Assembly: GCA_043738425.1 (NCBI GenBank)
Contig: JAYUGJ010000006.1
Location: 1 to 26,124 of the forward strand
Reading direction: 5' to 3'
Origin: PBB1 sp043738425
GTDB taxonomy: Bacteria; Pseudomonadota; Gammaproteobacteria; Burkholderiales; Burkholderiaceae_C
DNA: 26,124 bases
This document shows positions 6,160 to 13,259 of this stretch, piece by piece. The notes below the pieces were generated by a model that was not told where the DNA came from, searched no databases, and saw nothing but the letters and a program-made list of their open reading frames with translations. Position 1 is the stretch's first letter; each line of letters opens with the position of its first letter. Position numbers and translations under genes: made by a program.

Positions 6160-7877
6160 GCTGGCGGGCTGCGTTACGGCGGGCGGCCGCACTGGCGGCG
6201 TTCGGAGTGGGCTGCGTGGCGGGTAGCGAAGCGCAAACGCCAGTGCCAGTGCCAGTGCCAGTGCCAGTGCCAGTGCCAACCGAATCGAGCTCGGTCGCAC
6301 CCACCGTGACGCCAGCCGCCACACCAACCAACACCAACACCAACACCAACACCAACACCAACGCCGCCGCCACGCCATCGCCCGCCACCACGCCGTGCCG
6401 CGTGCCGGGCATTGCCACCGAAGTGCGCTGCGGCGTGGTGCAGCGCGCACTCGACGCCGCGCGGCCTGCCGGCCCGCAGCTTGCCATTCACTATGTGCTG
6501 GTGCCGGCAATTGCGCGGCGGCTATCGCCCGACCCGGTGTTTTTGCTTGCCGGTGGGCCGGGGCAAAGTGCCAGGTCTTTAGCAGGCGCGGTGATGCCGT
6601 TGTTTGCGCGGCTGAACAACCGGCGCGACATCGTGTTCGTCGATCAGCGCGGCACGGGTGAATCGACCCCGTTGCTCTGCGATGACGCCCGCCACGCGCC
6701 GTTGTCCGACGCCGCCGACACCGCAGCGCAGGTGCAAAAACTGCGGCAGTGCCTGGCGCGCCTGGCCGCTACCGCGCCGCTGCAATCGGCCGACGACCTG
6801 CGGTTTTTCACCACCACCATTGCCATGCAAGACCTCGATGCAGTCCGCATGCAGCTGGGCGCCGAGCGCATCAACCTGGTCGGCGCGTCGTACGGCACGC
6901 GGGCTGCACTCGAATACGCGCGGCAGTTCCCCGACCACCTGCGGCGCAGCGTGCTCGACGGCGTGGCACCGCCCGACATGGTGCTGCCCGCCAGCACCGG
7001 CGTCGACACGCAGGCCGCGTTCGATGCGCTACTCGCCGATTGCGCCGGCCACGCGGCATGCAGCGCGCGCTACCCGAATCTGCGCGCCGATTGGGCAGCG
7101 CTGCTGGCCAGCTTGCCCCGACCCATCACCGCGGCGCACCCACTCACCGGCCGCCGCGAAAGCTTCGTGCTCGATGTCGACCGGCTGCTCGGCGCGGTGC
7201 GTGGGCCGCTGTACGCGCCGATGCTGGCTGCGGCATTGCCTGCAGCGATCACCGAGGCCGCTGCGGGCCGCTTCGAGGCGCTGCTGGGCTTGTCGGGCGC
7301 GCTGTCGAGCGGGCGGCGCAGCAGTGTCGCCATGGGCATGCACTTCAGCGTGCTGTGCGCCGAAGACGGGCCGCGCATGCCCGAGGAACTGGGTGCCGAC
7401 CGCATCAGCCGCGCGGCCACCGCACCGGTCACGCCGTTCATCGAACACGGTGCGCGGCTGTACCAACGGGTGTGCGCGTTTTGGCCGCGCGGTGCGGTGC
7501 CGGCTGCGTTTTATCAGGTAGCAGCCGGCCGCTCGGCCATGCTGTTGTTGAGCGGCGGGCTCGACCCCGCCACGCCGCCGCGCCACGCCGCGCGCATCGC
7601 CGCCGCATGGGGCCCGAAAGCGCTGCAGGTGGTGGTGCCCCACGCGGGCCATGGGTTGATGGGCATCGGCTGCATGCGCGATGTGCTGTTCAAGTTCATC
7701 GACGCCGCCGATGACACCGCTGCGTTGGCGGTCGATGCCAGCTGCGCGGTCGGCATACCGCGCCCACCGACGTTCATGCCGGTGGAGTCGATTGCATCGA
7801 CTGGTGCCAATGCCAATACGAACCGCAACGCCAACGCCAACGCCAACGCCAACGCCAACGCCGGAGCCGCGCCATGA
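6156..7877 (+). CDS. Exported alpha/beta hydrolase, S33 tripeptidyl/prolyl aminopeptidase type
   Basis: The 573-residue product carries a Sec-type signal peptide (ALRRAAALAAFGVGCVAGSEA), a low-complexity linker with (PV)6 and (TN)6 repeats, then an alpha/beta-hydrolase domain. Family marks are LLAGGPGQSA (oxyanion region), VDQRGTGES, the nucleophile elbow GASYG with Ser245, a candidate Asp470 in SGGLDPATPP, and a candidate His499 in PHAGHG. The layout matches secreted S33 peptidases that release N-terminal residues or tripeptides from peptides; substrate is not predictable. The start is a TTG overlapping the previous stop (TTGA), and it gives a proper signal peptide. The C-terminus is a tail of (NA)n repeats that ends in an ATGA overlap with the ABC ATPase gene. 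The repeats at both ends lie outside the catalytic domain. Confidence 0.85.
   Translation: MSWRAALRRAAALAAFGVGCVAGSEAQTPVPVPVPVPVPVPTESSSVAPTVTPAATPTNTNTNTNTNTNAAATPSPATTPCRVPGIATEVRCGVVQRALDAARPAGPQLAIHYVLVPAIARRLSPDPVFLLAGGPGQSARSLAGAVMPLFARLNNRRDIVFVDQRGTGESTPLLCDDARHAPLSDAADTAAQVQKLRQCLARLAATAPLQSADDLRFFTTTIAMQDLDAVRMQLGAERINLVGASYGTRAALEYARQFPDHLRRSVLDGVAPPDMVLPASTGVDTQAAFDALLADCAGHAACSARYPNLRADWAALLASLPRPITAAHPLTGRRESFVLDVDRLLGAVRGPLYAPMLAAALPAAITEAAAGRFEALLGLSGALSSGRRSSVAMGMHFSVLCAEDGPRMPEELGADRISRAATAPVTPFIEHGARLYQRVCAFWPRGAVPAAFYQVAAGRSAMLLLSGGLDPATPPRHAARIAAAWGPKALQVVVPHAGHGLMGIGCMRDVLFKFIDAADDTAALAVDASCAVGIPRPPTFMPVESIASTGANANTNRNANANANANANAGAAP
6240..6275 (+). repeat. Hexanucleotide repeat (CCAGTG)6, Pro-Val
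   Basis: Six perfect in-frame units directly after the predicted signal peptide cleavage region of the S33 peptidase. Confidence 0.9.
6330..6365 (+). repeat. Hexanucleotide repeat (AACACC)5 plus AACGCC, Asn-Thr
   Basis: Five perfect units and one variant, in frame, in the linker of the S33 peptidase, 54 bp after the (CCAGTG)6 array. Confidence 0.9.
7827..7862 (+). repeat. Hexanucleotide repeat (AACGCC)6, Asn-Ala tail
   Basis: Six perfect in-frame units form the C-terminal tail of the S33 peptidase, ending 12 bp before the overlapping ATG of the ABC ATPase gene. Confidence 0.9.
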
Positions 7878-8695
7878 TCGTGGTCGACCGCGTCGCCAAA
7901 CGCTACGCCGCGCCGCCGCGCAGCGCGCGCCAGGTCTTTAACCTGCAGGCCACGGCGACGCCGATCGTCGCGGTCGAGCACATCAGCTTTACCGCGGCCG
8001 ACGGCTGCATCACCGGCCTGCTGGGCCCGAACGGCGCAGGCAAAACCACCACGCTGCGCATGCTCGCGGGCCTGATTGCACCCGACGCTGGCCGCCTGTC
8101 GGTCGCCGGTATCGATGTGGCCACGCGGCCGCGTGAAGCGCTGGCGCGCATGGGCGTGCTCAGCGATGCGCGCGGCCTGTACCCGCGCCTCACCGCGCGC
8201 GAAAACATCGTCTACTACGGCGCACTGCAAGGCATGGCGGCCGACCAGGCGCACGCGCGTGTCGAGGAGCTGGCACGCATGTTCGACTTGCAGCCACTGC
8301 TCGGGCGCCGCACCGACGGCTTCAGCCAAGGCGAGCGCATGAAGATCGCGCTGGCCCGCGCGTTGGTGCACGATCCGGCGCACATCGTGCTGGACGAGCC
8401 GACCAACGGCCTCGACGTGCCCGCCACCCGCAGCCTGCGCGAGTCGCTGCGCTTTTTGCGCACGCCCGCCGGTGGCGCGAAGTGCATCGTTTTTTCGAGC
8501 CACATCATGCAAGAAGTCGAGCGGCTGTGCGACCACGTCGTGGTGGTGGCGCACGGCCGCAGCGTCGCCGCGGGCAGCGTCGAGCAGCTGCTCGCGCAGA
8601 CCGGTCACACTGATTTTGAAGAAGCGTTCGTGCAGCTGGCGTTCAACCCGGTGAGCGCGCCGCCGCCCCACACGCTTACTGGGGTCAGGTCTTGA
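7874..8695 (+). CDS. ABC transporter ATP-binding protein (NatA-like)
   Basis: This 273-residue cytoplasmic ATPase should power the permease encoded next. It shows Walker A GPNGAGKTT (residues 51-59), the ABC signature FSQGERMKIALARAL, Walker B IVLDEPTNGLD and an H-loop in FSSHIMQEV. FSQGE in place of LSGGQ is common among ATPases partnered with ABC-2 type permeases such as NatAB. The C-terminal segment VEQLLAQTGHTDFEEAFVQL is also typical of that group. The ATG overlaps the peptidase stop by 4 nt (ATGA), and its own stop overlaps the permease TTG. This indicates translational coupling. The substrate is unknown; sodium or drug efflux and export of an envelope molecule are possible. Confidence 0.9.
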   Translation: MIVVDRVAKRYAAPPRSARQVFNLQATATPIVAVEHISFTAADGCITGLLGPNGAGKTTTLRMLAGLIAPDAGRLSVAGIDVATRPREALARMGVLSDARGLYPRLTARENIVYYGALQGMAADQAHARVEELARMFDLQPLLGRRTDGFSQGERMKIALARALVHDPAHIVLDEPTNGLDVPATRSLRESLRFLRTPAGGAKCIVFSSHIMQEVERLCDHVVVVAHGRSVAAGSVEQLLAQTGHTDFEEAFVQLAFNPVSAPPPHTLTGVRS

Positions 8696-9879
8696 ATTCA
8701 CCGCACCTATCGACGTTGCGTGCTGCCTGGGCGGTGTATCTGAAAGAAGTTGTCGACGCCCTGCGCGACCGTCGCACGCTGGCGGTGGTGCTGGTCAGCA
8801 GCGTGTTGCTGGGGCCGCTGTTGCTGATTGCGCTGTCGGCCGTGCTAACCAGCTTCGAAACCCGTGCCGAGCGCCGCGAGGTCTATGTCGACGGGGCCGC
8901 GCAGGCGCCGAGCTTGGTGAACTTTTTGCAGCGCCAGACCCGCATCGTTACTGCACCTCCGGCCGATTACGCAGCGCAGTTGCGTGAGCGCAAATGGAGC
9001 GATCCGGTGCTGGTGGTGCCGCCCGATTTCGACGCCGCAGTGCAGCGCGGCGACGCGCCGGCGATTGAAATCGTCAGCGACAGCGGCAATGCGCAGGCCC
9101 AAGCTGGTGCAGCACGGGCACAACGGCTGCTCGCGGCTTATGCGCAGGAGCGTGCGACGTTGGGCCTGGCGCTGCGCGGTGTGTCGGCCGAGTTGCTGGC
9201 ACCGTTTGAAGTGCTCGAACGCGACCTGGCCAGCGCCCGCACGCGCGCGGCGCAGCTGACCAGCATGCTGCCTTTTTTCGTCATCATGGCGGTGCTGTAC
9301 GGCGCATTGAATGCTGCGCTCGACACCACCGCCGGTGAACGTGAACGCGGCTCGCTCGAGCCGCTGCTGATGAACCCGGCGCGGCGCGGCGCGTTGGTGG
9401 TCGGCAAATGGGGCGCGGTGGCCAGCGTCGCGGTGTTGATTGCGGCGCTCAGTTGCTTCAGTTTTTTACCGGCGCAGTGGCTGCTGCGCAGCGACACGCT
9501 GCAAGCGATGTTCCAGTACGGCTGGCGCGAGGCACTTGTTTTCGTGGCGGTGCTGCTGCCGTTTGCTGCCGCGATGTCGGCGCTGTTGATGGCGATTGCG
9601 ATCCGCTGCAAAACCTTCAAAGAAGCGCAGGCCAACAGCACCGTGGTGCTGGCGGTGGTGTCGCTGCTGCCGCTGGTGTCGGTGCTCGGGCAAAACGGCG
9701 AATCGGCGTGGCACCTGTGGCTGCCCGCGCTGGCGCAATCGACGCTGATGACGCGGGTGCTGAAGGGCGAAACGTTTGGTGCGGCTGAGCTGGCCGCGCC
9801 GCTGCTGGTGTGCGCGGTGATGACCTGGGCCAGCCTGGCCTGGGTGGCGCGGCGGCTCAACGACGCGGCGGTGCGTTGA
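8692..9879 (+). CDS. ABC-2 type permease (NatB-like)
   Basis: The 395-residue protein has one N-terminal membrane segment (LAVVLVSSVLLGPLLLIALSAVL, about residues 28-50), a large extracytoplasmic domain of about 140 residues, and a hydrophobic C-terminal half with several segments (FFVIMAVLYGALNAAL, VASVAVLIAALSCFSFL, LVFVAVLLPFAAAMSALLM, TVVLAVVSLLPLVSVLG). This is the NatB / ABC-2 layout. The motif TTAGERERGSLEPLLMNP is a strong mark of the family. Translation starts at a TTG overlapping the stop of the ATPase gene (TTGA), the second such overlap in this operon. Together with the preceding gene it forms a complete exporter. The neighbouring exported peptidase suggests an envelope function, but that is inference. 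Confidence 0.88.
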   Translation: MNSPHLSTLRAAWAVYLKEVVDALRDRRTLAVVLVSSVLLGPLLLIALSAVLTSFETRAERREVYVDGAAQAPSLVNFLQRQTRIVTAPPADYAAQLRERKWSDPVLVVPPDFDAAVQRGDAPAIEIVSDSGNAQAQAGAARAQRLLAAYAQERATLGLALRGVSAELLAPFEVLERDLASARTRAAQLTSMLPFFVIMAVLYGALNAALDTTAGERERGSLEPLLMNPARRGALVVGKWGAVASVAVLIAALSCFSFLPAQWLLRSDTLQAMFQYGWREALVFVAVLLPFAAAMSALLMAIAIRCKTFKEAQANSTVVLAVVSLLPLVSVLGQNGESAWHLWLPALAQSTLMTRVLKGETFGAAELAAPLLVCAVMTWASLAWVARRLNDAAVR

Positions 9880-9881
9880 CC

Positions 9882-10394
9882 ATGAGCACCTTGCCGAATG
9901 TGGTCTGGCGCGGCTGTGAATTTATAGACCTGACCCTGCTGGAATTGCAGTTTATTTTCATGGCGCGGCAGCAGGTGTTCGGCGTCGAACAGCAGTGCGC
10001 TTACCTCGACGTCGATGGGCTCGACGCGCAGGCATTTCACCTGGCGGCTTGGCCGCTTGGCGACGCGGTGGCGCACTCAGCAGGGCAGGCGTTCGCCGCC
10101 ACCGCGCAGCGCATGCCGTGCGCCTATGCGCGGGTGTTGTCGCCCGGCGTGAAGTATGCCGAACCCGCCATCGGCCGCGTGCTCACCACGCAGGCCGGGC
10201 GCGGTGTGGGCCTGGGCCGCGAACTGATGCAACGCGCGGTGGCCCACGCAGTGACGGCGTTTCCCGGGCAGGGCATCCGCATCTCGGCGCAACGTTATTT
10301 GACCGCGTTTTACCAGTCGCTCGGCTTCGTGCTGACCGGCCACGACTACCTCGAGGACGGCATACCGCACCGTGAAATGTGGCGGCCCGGCTGA
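9882..10394 (+). CDS. ElaA-type GNAT N-acetyltransferase
   Basis: The 170-residue protein is a GCN5-related acetyltransferase that would transfer acetyl from acetyl-CoA to an unknown amine. It resembles ElaA: an N-terminal segment LTLLELQFIFMARQQVFGVEQQCAYLDVDGLD, the CoA-binding motif A region GRVLTTQAGRGVGLGRELMQRAV, and the C-terminal ISAQRYLTAFYQSLGFVLTGHDYLEDGIPHREM, all characteristic of that family. The ATG lies 2 nt after the permease stop, so it is probably the last gene of the operon that starts at 5794. A hairpin at 10407-10438 follows. Confidence 0.88.
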   Translation: MSTLPNVVWRGCEFIDLTLLELQFIFMARQQVFGVEQQCAYLDVDGLDAQAFHLAAWPLGDAVAHSAGQAFAATAQRMPCAYARVLSPGVKYAEPAIGRVLTTQAGRGVGLGRELMQRAVAHAVTAFPGQGIRISAQRYLTAFYQSLGFVLTGHDYLEDGIPHREMWRPG

Positions 10395-10406
10395 CGTTGA
10401 TGTGTC

Positions 10407-10438
10407 GCCCGCACCGTCGCACGTCGGTTGCCGCGGGC
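10407..10438. terminator. Hairpin between convergent genes
   Basis: GCCCGC (10407-10412) pairs with GCGGGC (10433-10438), with an inner ACCG/CGGT stem at 10413-10416 and 10425-10428. It lies between the ElaA gene (+) and the minus-strand gene at 10438. There is no U-run, so terminator activity is uncertain. Confidence 0.4.
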
Positions 10439-10884
10439 TACTCGTCCATGTCGCTGTAACCCGCGGGCAATTGCGCCAGTGCACGCTCGACTTCGCTTTG
10501 CCAGTCGAGTGGGTTCAACACCGCGTGCAATTCGACCACCGTAGCCAGTGGCGGCAAGGTGGCACCGGCGTCGTCTACCAGCGCGATGTTCGACACCAGG
10601 CCCATCGGGTCGGCCAGGCACACCACGCCGCAGTCGAGCCGCACCCAATCCCACGCGATGCCGACGGCGGCATACGCATGCGACGGCGATGCCGGTGCGG
10701 CCCACAGCGTTTGGCCACGACACGTTTGCGACGGTGAACCGCTGTGCAAAACGCGGGTGTGCAAGTGCGCCAAACGCAGCTCGCCCAGCGATGCCAACTG
10801 CCACAATGAAACTGGCCAGCCATGCACCGACCAAGCGAAGTTGAGCGGTACGCCGGAGGCAGCCATTGCGGCGTCAATGTCCAT
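10438..10884 (-). CDS. Conserved hypothetical protein
   Basis: The predicted product has 148 residues and no signal peptide or membrane segment. It contains WSVHGWPVSLWQLASLGELRLAHLHTRVLHSG, GQTLWAAPASPSHAYAAVGIAWDWVRL and VVCLADPMGLVSNIALVD. I recall similar proteins in Comamonadaceae-like genomes, always without assigned function. The ATG at 10884 is chosen because sequence before it, up to a further start at 10956, looks unlike the rest of the protein. The gene faces the ElaA operon and is divergent from the LuxR-type gene, with 101 bp between starts that may hold both promoters. Confidence 0.7.
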   Translation of the reverse strand: MDIDAAMAASGVPLNFAWSVHGWPVSLWQLASLGELRLAHLHTRVLHSGSPSQTCRGQTLWAAPASPSHAYAAVGIAWDWVRLDCGVVCLADPMGLVSNIALVDDAGATLPPLATVVELHAVLNPLDWQSEVERALAQLPAGYSDMDE

Positions 10885-10985
10885 GGTTTTTTCGCGGTGC
10901 GGGTGGTGTCGATGGTCGGCACAAATTGTCAGCGATCCGCTGCCCGGCGCGGCCAACGCAACCCGCTTGAACAGGTGAGCAGCGA

Positions 10986-11744
10986 GTGATGGATCAGTAC
11001 GATTTTTCAGCGATACGCGCGGTCAAGGACCGGGATGAATTCAAAGCCGAGATAGTTCGGTTTTGCCATCACCTGGGCTTTGAGTTGATGTCGGCTATGA
11101 CCGTAGTGGATCGCAGTTTGGGCAAGTCTGATTTCGTGCCGATTGACAACGACCCACCTGAATTTGAATTGTTTTTTGTTGAACATCCAGACGAAAACCT
11201 GACAGACCCGGTAACTCAGTTTTGCAAGCGCTCGAGTCTGCCCTGTGTATGGGACGAGCAAACTTATCGTGCTGCTGGTTACGAACAGCTGTGGCAAAAC
11301 CGGGCGCAATTTGGCTGCCGCACGGGAATTTGCCTTGCGCTGCACCTAACCGAAGGCCGCCACTTTTTGTTGGGTTTTGACCGACTCAGGCCATTGCCCC
11401 CGGCGCGCGATGAGTTGACTCGGATGGTGGCCAATTTGCAGTTTTTTGCGGTACTTGCGCAGGAGGCTGCTGCCAAAGTGCTGATGCCCGATGACCCTGA
11501 CTCTGACTATGCGGCGATGAGTGGGCGCGAACTGGAAAGCCTGCAGTTGCATGCGTTTGGCAAAACCAACTTCGAAATCGGTGTAACGATGAACGTCAGC
11601 GAAAACGCGGCGGCGCGATTGCTCGAGGAAGCGACGCGAAAGATGTTTTGCCCAACCGCGCCAGAGGCCGCTGCCAAAGCGCTCCGGCTAAAAATATTTC
11701 GGTTACCGGTCAAGCGCGCGGAAACGGGTGTGACACCCCCCTAA
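10986..11744 (+). CDS. Divergent LuxR-type regulator with autoinducer-binding domain
   Basis: The protein has 252 residues from GTG 10986, or 251 from ATG 10989, which is the numbering used here. It has the two-domain plan of quorum-sensing LuxR regulators: an N-terminal autoinducer-binding-like domain (about residues 15-165) and a C-terminal LuxR HTH (about 177-240). Asp73-Pro74, Trp88 and Gly113 match conserved positions of the domain. The positions that align with TraR Trp57 and Tyr61, which contact acyl-homoserine lactone, appear as Glu and Val in my ungapped alignment. The HTH keeps SGRELESLQLHAFGKTNFEIG, but the usual TVxxHL of the recognition helix is replaced by NAAARLL. No luxI gene is nearby. 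The gene lies directly upstream of the GG-leader peptide gene and exporter, so regulation of that cluster, possibly by the peptide, is plausible but unproven. Confidence 0.8.
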   Translation: MMDQYDFSAIRAVKDRDEFKAEIVRFCHHLGFELMSAMTVVDRSLGKSDFVPIDNDPPEFELFFVEHPDENLTDPVTQFCKRSSLPCVWDEQTYRAAGYEQLWQNRAQFGCRTGICLALHLTEGRHFLLGFDRLRPLPPARDELTRMVANLQFFAVLAQEAAAKVLMPDDPDSDYAAMSGRELESLQLHAFGKTNFEIGVTMNVSENAAARLLEEATRKMFCPTAPEAAAKALRLKIFRLPVKRAETGVTPP

Positions 11745-11753
11745 CCTTAGGGG

Positions 11754-11790
11754 TGTGCATATTGCACAAACAGGGTTGTTGATTTCCAAT
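11754..11790 (+). promoter_or_regulatory. Candidate palindromic operator and promoter of the peptide gene
   Basis: TGTGCATATTGCACA (11754-11768) is an inverted repeat with perfect 6-bp arms around TAT. It overlaps a -35-like TTGCAC (11762-11767), which is 17 bp from a -10-like TCCAAT (11785-11790). The peptide ATG follows 46 bp after the -10. The half-site TGCACA recurs at 11808-11813. Binding by the LuxR-type protein is inference. Confidence 0.45.
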
Positions 11791-11836
11791 AAAGGGCGCG
11801 ATTTCCGTGCACATATCAACCCTTGGAGCGCTTCCC

Positions 11837-11953
11837 ATGCTGCAAACTTCTTCCAAAGTCACCGTTCCAGCAACCGCCCAGCCTACCGCTCCGCGCGAAT
11901 TGGCTGCAGCCGAATTGCGCCAAGTCAGCGGCGGTTCACGGTTCAAGTGGTGA
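11837..11953 (+). CDS. Double-glycine leader peptide; predicted mature peptide SRFKW
   Basis: This 38-codon gene begins at ATG 11837 with GGAG at 11825-11828, spaced 8 nt. The C-terminal part reads ELAAAELRQVSGG followed by SRFKW and TGA. It fits the double-glycine leader consensus at every key place: Gly-1, Gly-2, Val-4, Leu-7, Glu-8 and Leu-12. Such leaders are cut after GG by peptidase-C39 ABC exporters, one of which is encoded downstream with an HlyD adaptor. The predicted exported product is only five residues (Ser-Arg-Phe-Lys-Trp), basic and aromatic. That is too short for a usual bacteriocin, so a signal peptide role is more likely. It lies between the LuxR-type gene and the adaptor gene, each less than 100 bp away. 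The start, frame and leader are seen; cleavage and function are inferred. Confidence 0.82.
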   Translation: MLQTSSKVTVPATAQPTAPRELAAAELRQVSGGSRFKW

Positions 11954-11996
11954 GCTGATTGCCCACTGCAAATTCGCTCTGGGCGTCACATTTTGA

Positions 11997-13259
11997 ATGA
12001 CTGATTTGTTTCGCCGGGAAGCCGTCGAACGCCTCAACCGCAATTGGTTGGGAGTCATTCAGTTGTCCAGGCCGGTGTCTTTTGCAGTGCTGACGATATT
12101 TGTCGCCAGCGCTGCACTGGCCACCGGCCTGTTTCTATTTGAAGGTGCGTACACACGCAAAGCCCATGTGTACGGCGTGCTGGTACCTGATTTGGGTGTG
12201 TTGAGGCTGCCCTCGCCCGCGCCCGGCACGATTTTGGAACGCCGCGTGGCCGAAGGTGCTGCGGTCAAGGCGGGCGATATTTTGTTTGTGATTTCCATCG
12301 ACCGGCAAACCACCGGCGGCGATGCGCAGGCCGCGGTGAAGTCGAGCCTGGCGTCGCGTCAGCTCAGCCTGCAAACCGCCACGCTGCAAAGCCAACACAT
12401 CGAGCGCGAGCAGGTCGCCGCGCTGACCCGGCAGATCGACGACATGCGCCGCGAGTTGGCGCAACTCGACGCCGAAGCCGAAATTCAAGCCCAGCGCATG
12501 GTGCTGGCGCAGCAGGCCAAAGCGCGCGTCGACGCGCTGCGTACCGATAACTTCGTGTCGGCCGCCCAGGTGCAGGCCAAAGCCGAGGAGCTGCTGACGC
12601 TGCGCAGCCAGGCGCAAACCCTGCAACGCCAGCGTGCCACCCATCTGCGCGAAATGGATGTGCTGGAAGCGCAGCGCCGCGAAAAACCGCTGCAAGCGCA
12701 ATCGAAACGCGGCGAAATCGAGCGCGACATCGCTGAGTTGGCGCAGGCATCGGCCGAAAGCGACGCGCTGCAGCAAATCGTCGTGCGCGCGCCGCAGTCG
12801 GGCGTGGTGACCGCGGTGATGGCCGCCGCGGGCGACAGTGTGTCGACCTCCGCCGCATTGGCCAGTCTGCTGCCAGAAGGTGCGCGCATGCAGGCGCAAC
12901 TGTTTGCGCCATCGAGCGCGGTCGGGTTTTTGAAGCCGGCGCAGGCGGTTCAGCTGCGTTACCAGGCTTTTCCGTACCAAAAATTCGGCCACCACCCGGG
13001 CTCGGTGCTGCAGGTGTCACGCACGCCGTTGCAGGCCGCTGAGCTGGCCACGCTGCCACTGTCGACCGGCTCGGCCTACCCGGCCGGTGAGCCGCTGTAC
13101 CGCATCACGGTGGCGATCGACAAACAGGCAGTGCAAGCCTACGGCGTAGCGCAGCCGCTGGTCGCCGGCATGCAGCTGGAGGCCGACGTGCTGCTCGACC
13201 GCCGCCGCCTCGTCGAGTGGATTTTTGAGCCGCTGTTGAGTGTGACCGGCCGGCTGTGA
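11997..13259 (+). CDS. HlyD-family membrane fusion protein of a peptide exporter
   Basis: The 420-residue adaptor would link the inner-membrane C39 ABC exporter to an outer-membrane channel. It has a short cytoplasmic N-terminus, one membrane segment (about residues 28-48, VSFAVLTIFVASAALATGLF), a biotinyl-lipoyl-like half (LPSPAPGTILERRVAEGAAVKAGDILFVI), a long alpha-helical coiled coil rich in Gln, Glu and Arg (about 105-255), the second lipoyl half (IVVRAPQSGVVTAVMAAAGDSV) and a C-terminal beta domain. A first strand such as GAYTRKAHVYGVLVPDLG is typical of adaptors for bacteriocin and RTX exporters. It begins 43 bp after the leader peptide stop and overlaps the next small ORF (TGATG). No outer-membrane TolC-like gene is present, so a shared one would have to serve. 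Confidence 0.9.
   Translation: MTDLFRREAVERLNRNWLGVIQLSRPVSFAVLTIFVASAALATGLFLFEGAYTRKAHVYGVLVPDLGVLRLPSPAPGTILERRVAEGAAVKAGDILFVISIDRQTTGGDAQAAVKSSLASRQLSLQTATLQSQHIEREQVAALTRQIDDMRRELAQLDAEAEIQAQRMVLAQQAKARVDALRTDNFVSAAQVQAKAEELLTLRSQAQTLQRQRATHLREMDVLEAQRREKPLQAQSKRGEIERDIAELAQASAESDALQQIVVRAPQSGVVTAVMAAAGDSVSTSAALASLLPEGARMQAQLFAPSSAVGFLKPAQAVQLRYQAFPYQKFGHHPGSVLQVSRTPLQAAELATLPLSTGSAYPAGEPLYRITVAIDKQAVQAYGVAQPLVAGMQLEADVLLDRRRLVEWIFEPLLSVTGRL

Noticed and set aside
7514..8701. Long minus-strand open frame over the peptidase end and ABC ATPase
   Set aside because: The plus strand encodes an intact ABC ATPase with all motifs; the minus reading has no recognisable domain.
9138..10076. Minus-strand frame of 312 codons
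   Set aside because: It is antisense to the ABC permease and acetyltransferase genes and shows only biased composition.
11754..11768. Palindrome as a CRP site
   Set aside because: CRP sites have TGTGA-N6-TCACA; here the arms are TGTGCA/TGCACA with a 3-bp centre.
11755..11958. 67-codon plus-strand frame across the peptide gene
   Set aside because: It overlaps the GG-leader ORF in another frame, has no ribosome binding site of note and no leader motif.
11951..11996. Read-through of the peptide TGA to give a longer core
   Set aside because: Continuation codes for an unremarkable stretch and soon stops; nothing in the sequence indicates recoding.
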